Shown here piece after piece: positions 33,093 through 44,837 of a stretch of DNA of 64,000 nucleotides (positions are counted from its first letter, which is position 1; every line of letters starts with the position of its first letter). The DNA lies in the NCBI RefSeq assembly GCF_018294505.1, contig NC_057810.1, positions 210,198,113 to 210,262,112 of the forward strand, in the 5' to 3' direction. Under the pieces are notes generated by a model. The model searched no databases and was not told where the DNA came from. It was given only the letters and a program-made list of their open reading frames with translations. The stretch comes from Triticum aestivum (lineage: Eukaryota; Streptophyta; Magnoliopsida; Poales; Poaceae). The translations under genes were made by a program, and so were the position numbers.

Positions 33093-35813
33093 TTGATCAC
33101 TATGAAGAACTTGAAATACGAAAAAACCAAGATTTTTCCCTCAACTACGAGGGGAGGTAAGAAACTGCCATCTAGCTCTGCACTAGATTCTCCTTTTGTT
33201 ATGAGTAAGTTTGCGACACCTAAACCTGCTACTGCTATGAATTCTGATATGTCGCATGTTATTGATGATTCCACTTCTGCTATGCATGATACTTATGATG
33301 AAACTACTTCTGTGCGTGATACCGCTTTGCCATTAGGTGAATTTCTTGATGAACAACTTGCTAGGGTTAGAGAATGAAATTATTGAAGATGCTATTATTG
33401 ATGATAGTGATGATGAAAGTTCTCCCCCTAATTATGAATTACCTGTTGTTCCTGAGGGTTATGTTATGAATGAGGAAGATGCTAGAGCTATCTTTGCTTG
33501 TAAAGATAGATATGATCTTAAAAAGTTATTAGCTAAATGGAAGCAGCAATCTCTTAATGCTAGAATGAAACCTGACCCTGCTTTTGCTACTTCACCTATC
33601 TGTGTTACTGATAAGGATTATGAATTCTCTGTTGATCCTAAGATTATTACTTTGGTTGAATCTGATCCTTTTTATGGCCTTGAATCTAAAACTGTTGTGG
33701 CACATCTTACCAAGTTGAATGATATAGCCACCCTGTTTACTAATGATGATAAATATCGCTATTACTATATCCTCAAGATATTTCCGTTCTCATTAAAGGG
33801 TTATGCTAAGACTTGGTTTAATTCTCTTGCTCCTGGTTGTGTGCGTAGTCCCCAGGATATGATTTACTACTTCTCTGCTAAATATTTCCCTGCTCATAAG
33901 AAACAAGCTGCCTTGCGGGAAATATATAATTTTGTGCAAATCGAAGAAGAGAGTCTCCCACAAGCTTGGTGGAGGCTTCTCCGATTACTTAATGCTTTGC
34001 CTGATCATCCTCTTAAGAAAAATGAAATACTTGATATCTTTTATAATGGACTAACCGATGCTTCCAAGGACTACTTGGATAGTTGTGATGGTTGTGTTTT
34101 CAGGGAAAGAACAGTCGACGAAGCTGAATTACTATTGAATAATATGTTGACTAATGAAAATAATTGGACTCTTCCTGAGCCTATTCCTAAACCCACTCTG
34201 AAGAAGAGAGGTGTTTTATTTCTCAGTCCTGAATATATGCAAGAGGCAAATAAATCAATGAAAGAAAAAGGTATAAAAGCTGAAGATGTTAAGAATTTAC
34301 CACATATTGAAGAAATACATGGTCTTAATATACCGCCTGTTGAAGAACCACATTGTCTTGATAACCCGACATAGGTAGTAAAGGTAAATTCTCTCTATAG
34401 ATATGATAAGGTTGAAATTCCCTCTACTAAATTTCATCGCCCATGCTTAGATGAATTTGATGACTTTATGACTAGACAAGAAAGTTTTAATGCTTATGTT
34501 GGTAGAGAATTAAAGAATAATGCTTTCGAGATAGGACGCGTGAGTGATTATATGGCTAGAGTTAAAGGTGAACTTAAACTCATTAGCAAATATGCGTCTA
34601 TGGTTGCTACTCAAGGTGAGCAAGTACTTAAAGCTCAAAATGATTTGCTTGATGAATTAAATAATAAACCTGATTTTGCTGTTATAGTGGCTACTAGAAC
34701 TGGTAGAATGACTCAGGAACCTTTGTATCCTGAAGGCCACCCTAAGAGAATCGAGCAAGATTCTCAGAGAAACAATTTAGAGGCACCTAGTTCTTCCAAA
34801 AAGAAGAAAAAGAAAAATGATAGGACTTTGCATGCTTCTAGTGAACCTGTTGTAGACACACCTGAGAATCCCAATGATATTTCTATTTTTGATGCTGAAA
34901 CACAATCAGGTGATGAACATGAACCTAGTGATAATGTTAATGATAATGTTCATGTTGATGCTCAAGCTAGCAAAAATAATGAAGTAGAAGCTGAACCTGC
35001 TGTTGATCTTGATATCCCACAATCAAAGAATCAATGTTATGATAAGAGAGATTTTGTTGCTAGGAAGCACGGTAAAGAAAGAGAACCATGGGTTCAGAAA
35101 CCCATGCCCTTTCCTCCTAAACCATCCAAGACAAAGGATGATGAGGATTTTGAGCGCTTTGCTGAAATGATTAGAGCTATTGTCTTACGTATGCGCTTAA
35201 CTGATATGCTTAAAGTAAATCCTTATGCTAAGTATATGAAGGATATAATTACAAAAAAAGAAAGATACCGGAAGCTGAAATTTCCACCATGCTTGCTAAT
35301 TACACTTTTAAGGGTGGAATACCAAAGAAACTTGGAGATCCCGGGGTACCAACTATACCATGCTCCATTAAAAGAAATTATGTCAAAACTACTTTATGTG
35401 ATCTTGGAGACAGTGTTAGTGTTATGCCTCTCTCTTTATATCATAGACTTGAATTGAATAAGTTGACACCTACTGAAATATCTTTGCAAATGGCTGATAA
35501 ATCAACTGCTATACCTATCGGTATTTGTGAGGATGTGCCTGTTGTGGTTGCAAATGTCACTATCTTAACGGACTTCGTTATTCTTGATATTCCCGAGGAC
35601 GATGGTATGTCGATTATCCTTGGTAGACTTTTTTTGAATACTGCAGGGGCTGTTATTGATTGCAACAAAGGCAATGTCACTTTTCATGTTAATGGTAATG
35701 AGCATACGGTACACTTTCTGAGGAAAGAATCTCAAGTTCATAGCATCAATTCTATTGGAAAAGTTCCAACCATTATTATTGGAGGTTTTGAATTTCCTCT
35801 CCCTACTCTCTAG
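33093..35813 (+). pseudogene. Gag-protease region of element A, broken by two frameshifts and a stop
   Basis: The segments are 33093-33377, then frame 33337-34374, 34375-35280 and 35289-35813. A one-base shift near 33372 separates the N-terminus from the gag body. The gag body has the retrotransposon gag motifs GYAKTWFNSL, FSAKYFPAHKK and a LxDIFYNGL stretch. An in-frame TAG at 34372-34374 is followed by open frame. A lysine run (SSKKKKKK) and acidic linker follow. A second shift in the A-run near 35250 precedes an aspartic protease with DLGDSVSVMP, where DLGAS or DLGAG is usual, and an IILGRLFLNTAGAVIDC flap-side motif. The gag packages element RNA and the protease matures gag. With these lesions this copy should be inactive. 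Nothing follows the protease where reverse transcriptase would be expected. Confidence 0.85.
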
Positions 35814-35819
35814 AAAATA

Positions 35820-36622
35820 TATGATATTCTTATTGTTGGGGATGTTCATATCCCCATTCAGGTAACTTAGCGTTATTCAAAATTTCTCTGGTTCCGTGTT
35901 ATTCGGAATGAGTTTGTTAACAAGACTTGATCAACCTTGTTAGTGGATTCATTTGAGATGGATGAAACTAGAAGGCACAACCTTCTGTACCCTCTTTTTA
36001 CTTTCTGTTATTTAGAATAAATAAAGAAAAAATAGTATTATCCGTCTGTTTTCTGAATTATCCGTGCAATAAAAAAATATCCTGAAAATAAAAGTGCTCC
36101 AAATGCTCTGCAAATTTAGTATGATTTTTTATGGAATATTTGAGGATTTTAGGCACTAAAATCACTGCAGGAGGGGCAAGCACCAGGCCACGAGAGTGGA
36201 GGGCGAGCCCACCCCCCTGGGCGCGCCCCCTGTGGCCCCCTCCACTTATGCCAGCACCCACACACTCCATATTCTTCCCAAAAATATCCCCATCCATCTC
36301 AAGCACGAGTTCTAGCTCATTTTGCTGCAATTTCGATCTCCTTGCTCAAAGCTCCATTCACAAAACTGCTTTGGGAGATTGTTGCTTGGTATGTGACTCC
36401 TCCATTGGTCCAATTAGTTTTTGTTCTAGTGCTTTATTCATTGCAATTTTTTGCTGCATAGGTGACCATGTTCTTGAGCTTGCATGTGAAATTTATGAGG
36501 TCCCAAGTAGTTCTAATGCATGATATAGGCTCTAGGCACTTGTAGGAGTAGTTGCTACCAATCTTGTTTAGTTTTATTCACTTTTATTTTGAAGTTACTA
36601 AAATTTCAGAAATTTTCAGAAA
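35820..36622 (+). promoter_or_regulatory. Promoter-like leader region before the third ORF of element A
   Basis: Non-coding. At 36165-36245 there is a GC-rich block with gggcgcgcccc and ggccacgag motifs, followed by ctccatattcttccc (about 36265-36280). This has the same order as the GC block and ccatatattc of the element's own LTR. A possible intron (donor TTG|GTATGTG at 36389, acceptor GCATAG at about 36461) lies in the leader. Its role as an internal promoter is inference. Confidence 0.4.
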
Positions 36623-37692
36623 ATGTTAAGGAGATTTTTGAGGGGCTCTTCTAGCCAAGGCTCCCAGGAAAAACAAGCTAAAGAGAAGGAAAAGGCCAAG
36701 TATAATCTTCCACGCATCACGGAAGTACGGCCGTGTGAATGTCCATGCAATAATTTCTTAAGAGAAGCCGGTATTCATGAAGACTTTTATTCCTTGGTTG
36801 AAAATGTAGGTCTCACCGACTTCCTCCATGACCGGATCGATCAGTATCTCTTGCTCACCAATACTTTCGTGCAAAACTTTTATTATTATCCTAAGAAGTC
36901 ACCGCCTTCAGTATCATTTCATTTATATGATGAATTCAGGGAAATGTCTTTACGTAATTTTTGCACAGTATGTAGGATACCCTTTGAGGGAAAATTAGAG
37001 GAACCCCATCATAAGGATGTGGATGGCTTTGCTAACACTATCACTGTAGGGGATCCAAAGAAGGGTTCCGATGCGAGAATATCTAGCATACACTTTCCTG
37101 TTTTATGCTACTTTGCCATATTTGCTAGTAGATGCTTGATTGGTTATGCAATAGTGGAAACTTCATTGTTCCTGATATTATTATTTTTCACCATGCCTTG
37201 TTTGGAGATAATAGTTTTAGTATGGGTGCCGTCATTGCTAAACAGCTAAGCCTGAATCGTACAAAAGGCCCCATCTTTGGAGGTATCTATGTTTCACGTC
37301 TTGCTAGACATTTTGAGATACCTATTAGGCACCATGAGAAAGAGGAGACAAAATTGCCTCCTTACATTTTAGATTACAAGAGCATGGTAGCACATGAGTT
37401 CATTGTTGACAACAAAGAAAAGATGCTCTTGTATAACCTGAGATTTAATAAGAAACACAATGAGGCTATTATTTTGCCTGCACCTCTGTTGTTTGATTTG
37501 ATTGTAGATAATTTTCTTGTCACACCGGAAGCGGTGTACGCTCATCGAGGCCAAGCATCCACTCCAGAACCTGAGCCTGAGCCGGAACCTGCACTGGACC
37601 CTTATCAGGCATCATCTTACCAGTGGGATCCGGAGGAGACGGCCAGCCAGTGGTATCCTGATTACACCCCTCAGTACACCGGGGAGAGTAGC
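36623..37692 (+). pseudogene. Third ORF of element A, Athila ORF1-like protein
   Basis: It starts MLRRFLRGSSSQGSQ and has the SFHLYDEFREMSLRNFC and CRIPFEGKLEEP motifs that I associate with the Arabidopsis retrotransposon ORF-1 (ATHILA) family, often placed downstream of gag-pol and sometimes called envelope-like. A one-base shift between about 37135 and 37165 moves the frame to 37132-37737, which continues with GGIYVSRLARHFEIP and a Glu/Pro repeat (PEPEPEPEP). Element D is inserted at 37692, inside the codons. The last codons, CAC to TAG, lie at 44838-44855. Known members have no agreed function. No transmembrane envelope organisation is evident here. Confidence 0.75.
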
Positions 37693-38320
37693 TGTCGTGG
37701 TTTTGTCATGGCAGATATCCTTAGTGTCAGGACTTAGTCGCGAGGCCAACGCATCTATGTGGTAGCTTGACAGGGGTTGAGCGGAATCGAGAGACGCAAT
37801 AGAAGACAAGGATTTAGACAGCTTCGGGCCCCGGGAAACATCCTCCGGTAATAGCCCTACATGCTGTTTGAGGCTAGGTCTCATTATGATCACGAGGGAG
37901 TCGCCGGTAAACCGTCTCTTTGTGTCTAACCCTAGAGATTGTTTCTTGTTTGTCTGTCTTTTACTTGTCCCTCTTTGGGGAGCCCTGCCCCTTCTTATAT
38001 TAGTTGGAGGGGCGGGTTACATGTGGAGTCCTAGTAGGACTAGGGCTATTCTATAACAAGTGGAATCCTAGTCTTGCTTCCTTTGTAAGGGAATATTCCT
38101 TGTGCTTTCCTCATAAACCGGCCCACCATTAAACGTGAACCGGCCTTCTGGGCCTTGGTCCTCGTCATCCATTTAACCCGCCCACCGGGTTACTAATGAA
38201 CCGCCAAGATCGGGCGGGTTACCCGTGAATCGCCAAGCTCCGGGCGGGTTACCAGTGAGTTGTCCAGTCCGGCCGGGTTATACTTCCGGTCGGGTTACGC
38301 CGCGGGGTATATCCCCGACA
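37693..38320 (-). repeat. 3' LTR of element D
   Basis: 628 bp. On the minus strand it reads TGTCGGGGATATACC to CCACGACA. It is rich in gggcgggtta / ccggccgggtta repeats. It differs from the other LTR by few substitutions, which fits a recent insertion. Confidence 0.9.
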
Positions 38321-41300
38321 TTAGCCCCCAGTTTAATTTGGATTTATCCATGTTAAACTGATCTGCAACATAAACACAAGAACAAATTTGGCGGGTTGTA
38401 CTCCGATTTAAATATTCTTATAAACCGACACTTGATCATCCTTAAGTCCTTGTCATTTCATCCTAGAAATCCTGGTCAATATAATCAATTTTTTTTGTAG
38501 AAGAAATATTGTAAATTAAGAATCCATTTGATTCGGCCTTCAATGCTCTGACTTGACAAAAATATTGGTCTTCAAATATTCAATTAATATCCAGCCGGCT
38601 TGAAGATGTAGAACTTGCCGGTTTATGATTACCACCATTGTCGGGTTATAAAACAGACGATGCCAGATCATAATTGCTTGTTGACACCGGGTCATGTAAT
38701 TGATCTTCCTGATTTGCTCAAAACTGAAAATTGGAAGATATTTCTCCCTTATATCCATATTACATGTAGCCCCCAAGTCTTGAATAGAACAAAGTGATGA
38801 TTTGAGACTTGTTTCCATATAATTACTGCCACTTTGAAGAAATCCATGTTGTTCATCTCAGTCACTAGTAAAAACTGAATACTCCATATATGTAGCCCCC
38901 AAGTGCTGGGTTGTCATGCTTGCAGCAACCTAGGACTTGAAATTGCCTTATGCTCATAAAAACTTCAACCAATGTAGCCCCCAAGGGCCGGGTCATTATG
39001 CAATAATGAGCAGGGACTTTGTAAATATAATCATGTAGATTTGAGCTGTGATGTGTAGCCCCCAAGGGTCGGGTCATTATGCAATAATGAGTTGGGACTT
39101 GATATATGCTTTAATGAAAATAACATCTTATAATGTAGCTTCCATCGTAGGGCTTGAATTGTTGATAGGAGCAATTGGTAGCCCCCAAGGGCTGGCTCAT
39201 TATGATGTGATGAGTTGGGTCTTCAATAAGATGAGCAAGAAATGACTTGGCATTAGCCCCCAAGTGTCATGGTGCATGCTTGCAGCGACATGAGACTTAC
39301 ATATTGGATGTAATCTCAACTTTAATAATGTAGCCCCCAAGTGCTGGGTCGTAAGCCTGCAGCGACTCGGGACTATTTCTTCCATTGTAAAATAAATCAT
39401 ATCCATCGATAATATAATAGCCATTGTGCTAAAGCGACTTTGAAACCTTTAATCATAATACTGGTTATTGATAACCATAATAAAATCCAGCCATGTTGGC
39501 TATTTGAAGATTTGAATAATATAATCCAATGATTTATAAGCGCATGATTCCAATAGCGCAATCCCAATATATACTGGCGACTTATAGTCCAAAGCCAGGC
39601 CGGGTTAATAAACACCGGATATTATCTTATCTCATACTGGCGACTTATAGTCCAAAGCCAGGTCGGGTTAATAAACGCCGGTGATTTATGATCATGCTTT
39701 ATTCAACCTGTTTCTGCATACAACAAATTTAAAGTGTCATGGCGGTTTACCGCCGGACGGGTCATAATGCCCAACATATAAGCCGAGTGTATAACCAAGG
39801 CTGCACTTAAGAATAATCAAATATGAAATATATCATACCTGTGACATTGAATGACATTGTTGGTTTTACCAACTTTTTGTAGTAAGGGTGATAACCCAAA
39901 TCTTGAGTATGATAACTCCCCTCATATTTTTCCGGTTTGTAATAAAACTGTGTCGGGTTGTAATAAACACCGGATAATCATCCTGGCGACTTATAGTCAA
40001 TGCTAGACCGGGCTAACAAAACTCCGGTTTACAATTGAGTTTGTACTAACAACTAATAGTTGAAAGCTTGTGCCGGGTTAAGAAACACCGGACTGATGAA
40101 ATGACTTATAGTCAGGCCGGGTCAATGGACGCCGGTATACCTTAAAACCTTATCAAAGCAGAAAAAACTTTGACAAAAAGCAAATGAAAAAACTTGTAGT
40201 CGAGGCTTTTCAAGGGCTGCCAGGCCCAAATTCAAGGTTTTTCATGGGCTGCCAGGCCACTGAGTTAAACCATTTTACAAAGCCTTTTAAGATGGGCCTC
40301 CAACTAACCAATCTTTGTTTTAACTTTGACAAGTTCAGGGTCTGTATAAGATTGACTTGTCAAACGTTCGGCGGGTCATGCCAGGATTACCTGGATAGGA
40401 GTGGCTTACTTGATGAAGGCAGGTTAACCCGGGGTTTAGGTGAATACACCAGGCCTCCAAGCCGTGGCTTGATAGCCAATTACAAGGGTCCTTTCAGACT
40501 CTTTGTTGCTTTGCACAAAGATCCCCCAAGTAACTTTGTGAGCTGTGCTCAATGGGTGCCTATGTTTGAGTTGTGCTTTTAGCAACAATTCTCTCTTTGG
40601 CCCCTTGGGTGTGAAGCTCCCAAGCTTTATTGTGGCATGATATCCGGATTACCGAAGTAAATAGAGTTGTGCTCTTATGATAATATTGGCTTGATAGCCG
40701 CATCAAGAGGGTAGTAACGCTATGTTCTCTTTGGTGAATACACCTATGTTTGAACAGGAAGCCCCCAAGTGATCATATGAAGATGAGCCCATAAGGCATG
40801 ATACCCATGTTTTAACCGTGTGTCATGGCAGCAGGTCCTCTTCGGCAACCTTTAACTTTTTGCAAGAGATAAATTTCTTCTTGAACTGGGATTTTGAACC
40901 GGATATTGACAGCTTCAACGATTTGTGGGAGATGGATTTCCCCTTTAACCGGGTTTTGAACCAGATTTGAGAGCTTCAAAGCTTCATGATAGATAAATTT
41001 CCTTTGAACCGGGTTGTAAACCGGATATTGGAAAGCTTCAGTGAGACTGACTTCCTCTGAGCCGGATTTTAAACCGGATATTTGAGAGCTTCAATGCTTT
41101 ATGAGAGAGATGTCTCTTGATCTGGATTTTGAACCGGAATCCTTTTTGATGACCCAGAACTTCTTCATTGAGCCGGGATTTTGTAACTGTCATATACTTT
41201 CTAAGCCAGAAATTTTCTGACGGTCTTTAAATTTTCATCGATATAACAGTAGCCTCCGGGACCGATTTATCTTTCCCTCCATCGTCCTGGGGTTTTAAAA

Positions 41301-41345
41301 TTTGCTAAAACTGGCAAGATTTGCTGAGTCATGTCATCGTAGCCC
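38321..41345 (-). repeat. Element D internal region with iterated CTTGGGGGCTAC and other tandem motifs
   Basis: Seven copies of minus-strand CTTGGGGGCTA(C/A) lie at about 38766, 38892, 38973, 39055, 39178, 39253 and 39330. Two more lie near 40759 and 41339. Other repeats are ggcgacttatagtccaaagc (39570, 39633) and about 65-70-bp units with gaaccgg...gagcttca (40890-41140). One + frame at 40184-40582 is open for 132 codons but shows no domain. I see no credible gene. Confidence 0.7.
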
Positions 41346-44184
41346 CCGAGTGTCAAAGGTGACTCGAGGAGTTGGCTTGAGACTCTCCATATTTGAACGT
41401 GATATAAACCGGCATAACTTGTATATCATAGGTGTTGCTAGCACGCAGTGAATCCACAGAAAGGTTGAGGTGACTGCGGCGGGTTATAAATGATCCCATA
41501 TGAGCCGTGTTGGCAACTCGGCCAATGGTTCCTTCCAACTGGCGATTTGAAGTTAACAAAACTGTAGTGGCGGCGACCTGGGCGCCTGCCCATTGAGCCA
41601 TCGAGTGTAGATAGTGGTTGATAATATATGATAATTTGCCTCCATTTTGTTGAAAGAAAACCGGGCTACCCAAGTTGTGACGTGTCCATACTCAACAAAC
41701 AACTCATGCAGACAGGTGCGGCCCGGTATGTTGATGTAGACCAGGCCGCGAGAGACGGACGACAAGGACGAGCGCAACATCAGAGGCAGCTCAGACAGAT
41801 GAGTCAGCCGCGGCATTGTAAGCCGGTGCGGACGGGGAAAATCGACACTGGCATCATAAACCGTCATGGACGGGCGAGTTAATCGCGGGTGCGGTCCCGA
41901 CAAGCTGATGTAAACCGGGCCACAGGGACGACGACTTGCTCACGTTCATTCACCGGGTGGTATGACATAGACGAAACGGCAGTGCAGAACGTCGCTAGCG
42001 CGTGCTCCGTGCCCGTAATATAACGCCTCATTTGTAATGAACAATTGTCCTGCATCAAAAAATATAACATGCCAAAGTAATTGTTCACACAAAAAATTAA
42101 TATGTGCTATGAAAACAAACTGGACGGATATCACCTGATGTTTTTTTTGTTCGAACAACGGATGATCCGTTCATCGTGACAGAGGCGGTTTAGGCTGGTC
42201 GGCGACTCAATATGGTCCCGGCGGGCTATTCTTCAGGTTTTTAAGCACCTGGAACGGGCAGTGCAGATGTATACGTCGCCTCTGATGCCGGCACACGAGG
42301 ACCGGATCATACCTTGGCCATGAGTCAATTGACCTGATATATTTTGTCAGATGAACATGGATGTTGATTCTGAATAATACGGGACGCAGCTCCACGTGAT
42401 CTCTCCTCCTTGTGGTTAACAACAATGCTTTGCAATATGCCTTCAGATGTACTTTGTGTAACAGTATGCATGTTGTTCAAAATCTTCCACACCACATGAA
42501 TGCAGACCAGAAAACGAGGCCGCCGCTGTCCTACTTGACAAGCCGTTGTAGAGAAGCGGAAGCATGAGACGAACCGTAGCCAGAGGGGGCATCGGGCGGA
42601 GCAGCGACTCAACAGCGGGCCAACGCACAGCCAGGGCGGCTTAGGAGATGGCAAGGACGGACATAGGCGCAGCAGAGCAGAGCAACACTGCGGACGGTGG
42701 AAGCAATCTGCCGCCGCTGCTTGGCATGGTCGCAACTGTTGACCATGGCGACAAAGGAGCGGAAGCAGAGCAGGCGAGCGCGGAGATCCAGCAATCCGGC
42801 TTGGACGCGGTGACTCAGCAGAGGGCTTAAGGCAGAGGTGGCTCATGCGCAGCGGGCTGACAGCCACGGGCTTCACAGCGAGGCGAGGAGCAGGAGAATC
42901 CCAAACATAACAGTAGCACGTAGTGCATTGATTTGCATGATATCCAGCTCCAAAGGGCAATCTAGCAGATGACGTGGATGGAGAAAAATCCCTGCATGCC
43001 ACTTCTCTTTTCTCTGAAACAACCTGCAGCTCTTCTTCTTCCCCATCTCTCAGACGGGAGGGCCGACCCAAGGCAGCGGCTAAGGCAACGGCGAGCGACA
43101 GAGCAGCGGAGGATGCAAGGCGGCTTGAGGCTAACGGGTCGTAGCTTCAACGGCAGAGGCAGCCGGCGGTTTGCACAGAGACTCGGAGGCCACGGTGACG
43201 AGGCTCCTTGGCCGGGGCGGCTTAGAAGTAGGGGTTTGGAGACGCAGCTCGCAGAGGACCACAGCGGCGGCGCACCGTCCACGACGGAAAAATGCGGCCG
43301 AGGATGTCGGTCACGGCAGAGGCCGTGGTGTGCAAGCCTACGGCCGCTATAGGCTCTGGCGGCTCGACGCAGGGGCCGCAAGCGTTGGCCGGTCGAAGCA
43401 AGTCCGGTGAGGCAGATGAAGACCATGGCAGTATAGGCGGTGATGGGTTGCTGGCAATGTGGTCGGCGGCTCAGCAGTGCCCCGGCGGATTCAAGGTGGC
43501 GTAGTGGATCGACGGCAGCAACTGAAGGCCGGCCGCAGAGACGGTGGCGGAGGTGCTCCGGTGGAGGCTCAGGGGGAAACCCACGGCGGCTCGTCGCGGC
43601 GAATCCGGGTCGTACGTGGCCGTTGACTCCCAGTCGTGATTGTCCTTGTTTCCGGGTCGTGGCCACCCCCTTCTTCCTCTTTTCTTGTTTTTCTTCTTCT
43701 TTCTTTTAGCAGATTCTTTTACGGATTCGCCTTAGGACTTGAAGTAAACAGCTGCAGTTTGATGGATGTATGTACATCTCTGTCTTCGGTTTAACATGGA
43801 GGCGACTCTCAATTGACAACGGGAACTCGGCGGTTTGACTGCAGCCTGGGCGATTTGCGTGTGCATGTAAAAACATCCCTTGTGTCGGTCACGTAGTAAT
43901 ACAACAGATGAAACACCCGTGCAGCTGTCCTAGTCTCGGACTTGGCGTTGCATAGATGATGGAAATCCTACCGATAGTCTCGGCGACTTCTTTGCGGCGG
44001 TGGCAAAACATACCTATCCCTACTTTCTCTTCATTCATTTAAATCTCACGGATTGTAAAATCTGAACCGATGAACTCGAAGTTGATGTCGATCCTTCCGA
44101 GCTAAGTCTTTCTTATCCGGAGAATTGCAAACTTCTCGATCCTTGGAAGAGATCCCTCTAAGAACTCAACACGACCGTGCGTAG
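41346..44184 (-). mobile_element. Element D 5' internal region, GC-rich, no recognisable protein
   Basis: GC-rich sequence (41700-43700) keeps long open frames on both strands, up to about 248 codons on minus, but these look composition-driven. They overlap each other, lack gag, protease or RT motifs and have low-complexity Arg/Pro/Ala content. I do not call a gene. The 43.7-44.18 kb part next to the PBS is an ordinary AT-richer leader. Confidence 0.5.
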
Positions 44185-44202
44185 GCCCCACGGTGGGTGC
44201 CA
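44185..44202 (-). promoter_or_regulatory. Primer binding site of element D, tRNA-Lys type
   Basis: Minus-strand TGGCACCCACCGTGGGGC, two bases after the LTR, matches the tRNA-Lys-complementary site of element E at 17 of 18 positions. Unlike E, it diverges beyond this point. Confidence 0.75.
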
Positions 44203-44204
44203 AC

Positions 44205-44832
44205 TATCGTGGTTTTGTCACGGCAGATGTCCTTAGTGTCAGGACTTAGTCGCGAGGCCAACGCTTCTATGTGGTAGCTTGAGAGGGGTTGAGTGGAATC
44301 GAGAGACGCAACAGAAGACAAGGATTTAGACAGCTTCGGGCCCCGGGAAACATCCTCCGGTAATAGCCCTAGATGCTGTTTGAAGCTAGGTCTCATTATG
44401 ATCACGAGGGAGTCGCCGGTAAACCGGCTCTTTGTGTCTAGCCCTAGAGATTGTTTCTTGTTTGTCTGTCTTTTACTTGTCCCTCTTTGGGGAGCCCTGC
44501 CCCTTCTTATATTAGTTGGAGGGGCGGGTTACATGTGGAGTCCTAGTAGGACTAGGACTATTCTATAACAAGTGGAATCCTAGTCTTGCTTCCTTTGTAA
44601 GGGAATATTCCTTGTGCTTTCCTCATAGACCGTCCCACCATTAAACGTGAACCGGCCTTCTGGGCCTTGGACCTCGTCATCCATTTAACCCGCCCGCCGG
44701 GTTACTAATGAACCGCCAAGATCGGGCGGGTTACCCGCGAATCGCCAAGCTCCGGGCGGGTTACCAGTGAGTCGTCCAGTCCGGCCGGGTTATACTTCCG
44801 GCCGGGTTACGCCACAGGGTATATCCTCGACA
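44205..44832 (-). repeat. 5' LTR of element D
   Basis: 628 bp, sister of 37693-38320. On the plus strand it starts TATCGTGG instead of TGTCGTGG, so its minus-strand 3' terminal dinucleotide is altered. Confidence 0.9.
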
Positions 44833-44837
44833 GTAGC

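Larger units (their letters stand above)
37693..44832 (-). mobile_element. Element D: non-autonomous Gypsy element (Fatima-related vocabulary), innermost of the nest
   Basis: Two 628-bp LTRs, 37693-38320 and 44205-44832, with exact target duplication GTAGC at 37688-37692 and 44833-44837. On the minus strand the right LTR is the 5' LTR. It is followed by a 2-nt spacer and a tRNA-Lys-type PBS. The left LTR is preceded by the polypurine tract GGGGGCTAA (38332-38321, minus). The outer base pair of the right LTR is mutated from TG to TA at 44205-44206. The internal region has no recognisable gag or pol. It is the youngest insertion by nesting. Confidence 0.9.

Noticed and set aside
38760..39345. 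CRISPR-like or satellite array
   Set aside because: The repeats are short, of uneven spacing and degenerate, and lie inside an LTR retrotransposon of a plant genome.
42325..43709. Long open frames (up to 248 codons) in the GC-rich part of element D
   Set aside because: They overlap on both strands, have low-complexity Arg/Pro/Ala composition and contain no retroelement or host domain. High GC content explains the lack of stops.
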